DNA of 64,000 nt from Arcuatula senhousia (Eukaryota > Mollusca > Bivalvia > Mytilida > Mytilidae): contig OZ020307.1 of assembly GCA_963971305.1 (NCBI GenBank), positions 10,429,501 through 10,493,500 of the forward strand, read 5' to 3'. Both the position numbers and the translations under genes were made by a program. Below, piece after piece: positions 43,906 to 64,000 of the stretch (the first letter of the stretch is position 1; every line of letters begins with the position of its first letter). The notes under the pieces are model-generated. The model saw nothing but the letters and a program-made list of their open reading frames with translations. It was not told the DNA's origin and made no database searches.

Positions 43906-45829
43906 ATTTGTTGGTGTATGTATTATGTGTTTTGAAAAGTTGATGTTGGCGTCCACCAAAACAACTGTTTAGAAATAGGGTCAGATGTCTCTGTCTGAAA
44001 GGTATGACCCCTCGAAACAAAGCTTGTATTTGAAAAAACATCATGCTTGCGCAAGTAAAAGATTTCAAGACAATTAGGCTAACCATACTGGGGGCTGTTG
44101 CCAAGGCTAAATTGTTCTAGGGGGTTCCTTACGTTCAAACATTAGTGTAGCAGTCCAAATAGTTTGTGGACTGGACCATATTTTATTTTTCTGTGGATTA
44201 ATAGCGCTTTCTTATTTAGATGTTCTTTTCTGTTTCTGTGTTATCCTTTTGCTAGATTTTTTCTTCCCTTTCACCATCTAGTGTGTGTAAGTTCAACCAG
44301 AACTCAGCATGGTATTTTCACTTCAACAGATACAGTTTTGTATGTGGAATGGGGTAAGGGTTGGCTATATTGTACTTGGATACATTTTAGTTTCATCTAC
44401 CATGTGACATCAATCAGGTAAGAGTACTTCTTTGTCAGCCTCCTTTCCATAGGTATGGGATCTAGATTGTGGGAAAAAATTGCTGAGGGTTTCATGGCTT
44501 TCTTAGTGATATGGATATCTATTGTCCATTTGGGGTATATTTGCTGTCTTGTGAGTTTCATTCATTTTCTTTTAGGTGGCCCTTTTTGCTTGACATGGGT
44601 TTGTGCTATGAGTGCTGTGTCCTGTGTGGGTCGATATAATTCAATTTGTTGTCTCAATTTCATTTTGTTCTTGTCCTGATAATGACTGAAATTCTGTCAA
44701 TCAAATAACAATCAAATAATCTCTACTCATCTGAACCTAAGAAGTACTTTCATAATTATGGCTGTCTACTGCAGTACACCAAGAAAATTTCCATAACTGA
44801 TCATTAACATGCAGTTAAAACTTGATCTTTTAGACCTTCTACCACCAGCTTGAAACCACCTAGTCAACCTAGAAAAGCAATGAACCTGCTCTGCTGCTTT
44901 TTAAACCCTATTGATATTTTCCTGTCATAAAAATTTGCTGCTGCACAGGTTAAAATTTCTCTGAGAAATGGAAGGCTACCTACCTGCTGTGATCAGTTAA
45001 TCCTTACCACTACAATGTATGAAAATGAAATTCTCAGGAGTGAGGACCAAGTGAATTGTCTAGTATCAATTCCCTTACTTTCCACGGTCTCATAAACACG
45101 ATGAAACCTATCAACTATTGTAGTTAAACATTTAAAAGAAAATGCTATGAACTAGATAACTAGATAACCACTACCTAACAAGTTTACCAAATTTCTCACT
45201 TGGTTGCTCCTTGTTTCCTCTGTATCAACACTGCTCTGAGAACTTTCAAACAAGCGTTCATCTTGTAAGTTCAGTCAGTACTCACTCATTAATTGTATTC
45301 ATATATGGTATAAAAAACTATGTAATACATTCAGCTCTTTAGAATCTGTCAATTGTTACCAAACAACAGCAGTGCTCTTCAATGGTGGACACTGAAGGCT
45401 AAGTGAGTGAAAAAGTCACCCTAAAATTTTACCTTCATATGTCCTAAGGAGAAGTAACTGACTAACAAGGTGTCAACTTGAGTGTTCATTGAAAGCTTTG
45501 TAGTAAAAACTGTAAACCAACTTATTTTCCTGAGCGATTTATATTTACAGAGTTCGCGAGGAACAGAAATTTGTGAAAATAAATCTGCGCAAATTAATTC
45601 ATTTCAATAAATAGCCTTAACATAGCCCTATGACATTAAAACAGAAAATAGTGTAGTTGCAAAAATAGATTGGTAGATTACATATGTTTTGAAAAGTCAA
45701 TTTAGATATAGTACCAAGTAGAGGTACATGTAGTCTTAAAGAAATGTTCATAAAGTTTTTTCAAGAGTAATGCAGACTTTGCAAAACTGATTTTGAATCT
45801 TGTCTGACCAGATAGCATTTTAGAGCTTT
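43906..45829. other. no recognised gene
   Basis: Frames at 44164-44421 and 44455-44679 encode hydrophobic, phenylalanine-rich peptides with no recognisable family. Codon context and lack of splice partners give no support for calling them genes. Confidence 0.35.
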
Positions 45830-45960
45830 TTATGCCGCATTTATGAAAGTAGGGGGCATATAGTGGTTGAGTCTGTTCCTCTGTCCATCCCCCTAAATTT
45901 TGCAAGATGGGGCTTTATGTCTTATGGACATATTCTTGTTTCCCTATATGTTCAATTTTT
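45830..45960 (+). mobile_element. head fragment of hairpin plus GTCC element
   Basis: TTTATGCCGCATTTATGAAA GTAGGGGGCATATAG forms a stem (ATGCC/GGGCAT) followed by TCTGTTCCTCTGTCCATCC. It matches the head at 8536-8650 in the opposite orientation. Confidence 0.5.
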
Positions 45961-46105
45961 CATAAATATTATGTCAAACCAAATCAAATTTTGTCTGACA
46001 TTGCTTTTGGTAAGACAGATTTTGCCATGTCTGGTAATGCATAAAAAGGATTATATGATATATGAGTTCAGACAATAAATTGTTCATATTTTTTTTCCTT
46101 TGCAG

Positions 46106-46137
46106 AAATCTTAAAAAAGCCTAGATAGAGAAAAACC
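46106..46137 (+). other. piwi 5' UTR part of the first coding exon
   Basis: TTTTTTTCCTTTGCAG ends at 46105, so an upstream non-coding exon exists that is not identified. Thirty-two untranslated bases, including an in-frame-independent TAG, precede the ATG at 46138. Confidence 0.6.
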
Positions 46138-63275
<17,138 letters not shown>

Positions 63276-63356
63276 TGAACTTCACCATTTAGGGACAAAA
63301 AATTTAAGGGCACTGCATTGGGATGTTGAGTTTTTGTCTATGCCTGTCTGTCCATC

Positions 63357-64000
63357 TTAATTATACCCCCGCAAACAAAGTTTGGGGGGGTATATCCCCG
63401 CAAACAAAGTTTGGGGGGGTATATAGGAAACACCCTGTCTGTCTGTCCGTCCGTCTGTCCGTCTGTCCACATAACTTGTAAGCGCTTCTCCTCCTAAACC
63501 GCTTGAAGGATTTTGCTGAAACTTAACATGGAGGAAGTACATCATATGTAGATGTGCATGAAGAATTTTCATTGCACTCTGACATCATTCAGGGGAGATA
63601 ATTGGACTTAGACTTTTTAAATACATTATTCAAAGGAAGACCCCGTAAGCACAACTCCTCTTAAACCGCTTGATGGATTTTGATGAAACTTTACATGAAT
63701 GAAGTACATCATATGTAGATGTGCATGAAGAATTTTCATTGCACTCTGACATCATTCAGGGGAGATAATTGGACTTAGACTTTTTAAATACATTATTCAA
63801 AGGAAGACCCCGTAAGCGCAACTCCTTTTAAAGCGCTTGATGGATTTTGATGAAACTTTACATGAATGAAGTACATCATATGTAGATGTGCATGAAGAAT
63901 TTTCATTGCACTCTGACATCATTCAGGAGAGATAATTGGACTTAGACTTTTTAAATACATTATTCAAAGGAAGACCCCGTAAGCGCAACTCCTCTTAAAC
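63357..64000 (+). mobile_element. tandem-core element at right edge, piwi intron 14
   Basis: A duplicated stem (ACCCCCGCAAACAAAGTTTG GGGGG, at 63365 and 63396) and (GTCYGTCC)n (63437-63470) are followed by ~166-168 bp units containing CGTAAGCGCAACTCCTCTTA (63479 variant, 63645, 63811, 63979). The array runs off the window. Confidence 0.8.

Noticed and set aside
44164..44679. Two open frames with hydrophobic peptides
   Set aside because: Rich in F and L as expected from AT-rich DNA; no family motif or splice context.

Overview
This is a eukaryotic window: AT-rich, intron-containing and packed with transposons. It looks like a bivalve mollusc, most likely a mytilid mussel. The pointers are the dispersed core motif GACGAAACGCGCGTCAGGCGTA-type (tandem at 40.8-42.0 kb and, inverted, at 53.4-54.2 kb), several element families with GTCYGTCC or GTTAACG(ACG)n heads followed by 150-500 bp tandem cores, and an intact animal DIRS element. 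No species is claimed.

Two host genes are supported. On the minus strand, two exons (31487-31152 and 30959-30655) encode the C-terminal p10 part of a caspase. On the plus strand, fourteen coding exons (46138-63251), all with GT/AG borders and matching phases, encode the first 636 residues of a PIWI-clade Argonaute most like PIWIL1. The gene runs off the right edge before the catalytic part of the PIWI domain.

Layout. 1-7.2 kb: two Penelope-like reverse-transcriptase remnants in opposite orientation, nested LINE fragments, minisatellites. 7.2-11.3 kb: tandem-core elements. 11.3-12.5 kb: degenerate LINE 3' end on the minus strand. 12543-25912: a DIRS retrotransposon with inverted terminal repeats and an internal complementary region, inserted in that LINE and itself split by an 8.2 kb Ty3/gypsy element (15095-23327) with nearly identical 814 bp LTRs and a 5 bp target duplication. 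25.9-30.4 kb: LINE 3' end, a palindromic MITE, and two nested tandem-core elements. 30.6-31.5 kb: caspase exons. 32-46 kb: minisatellites, a 100 N assembly gap (33781-33880), a decayed LINE carrying a mariner-type MITE, a 30 bp repeat array, a 363 bp satellite and LINE remnants. 46-64 kb: piwi exons, with introns occupied by satellites and tandem-core elements.

The most notable signals are: (i) a C2H2 zinc-finger ORF in the env position of the gypsy element, with a splice acceptor just before its ATG; (ii) modular elements whose termini are conserved while the internal tandem cores differ, with hairpins, subterminal inverted repeats and one insertion without target duplication, suggesting non-autonomous Helentron-like elements; (iii) a regularly spaced GTCC-box satellite inside piwi intron 2; (iv) one short core motif shared by otherwise different tandem families; and (v) a caspase with an altered substrate-pocket motif and a duplicated linker peptide.
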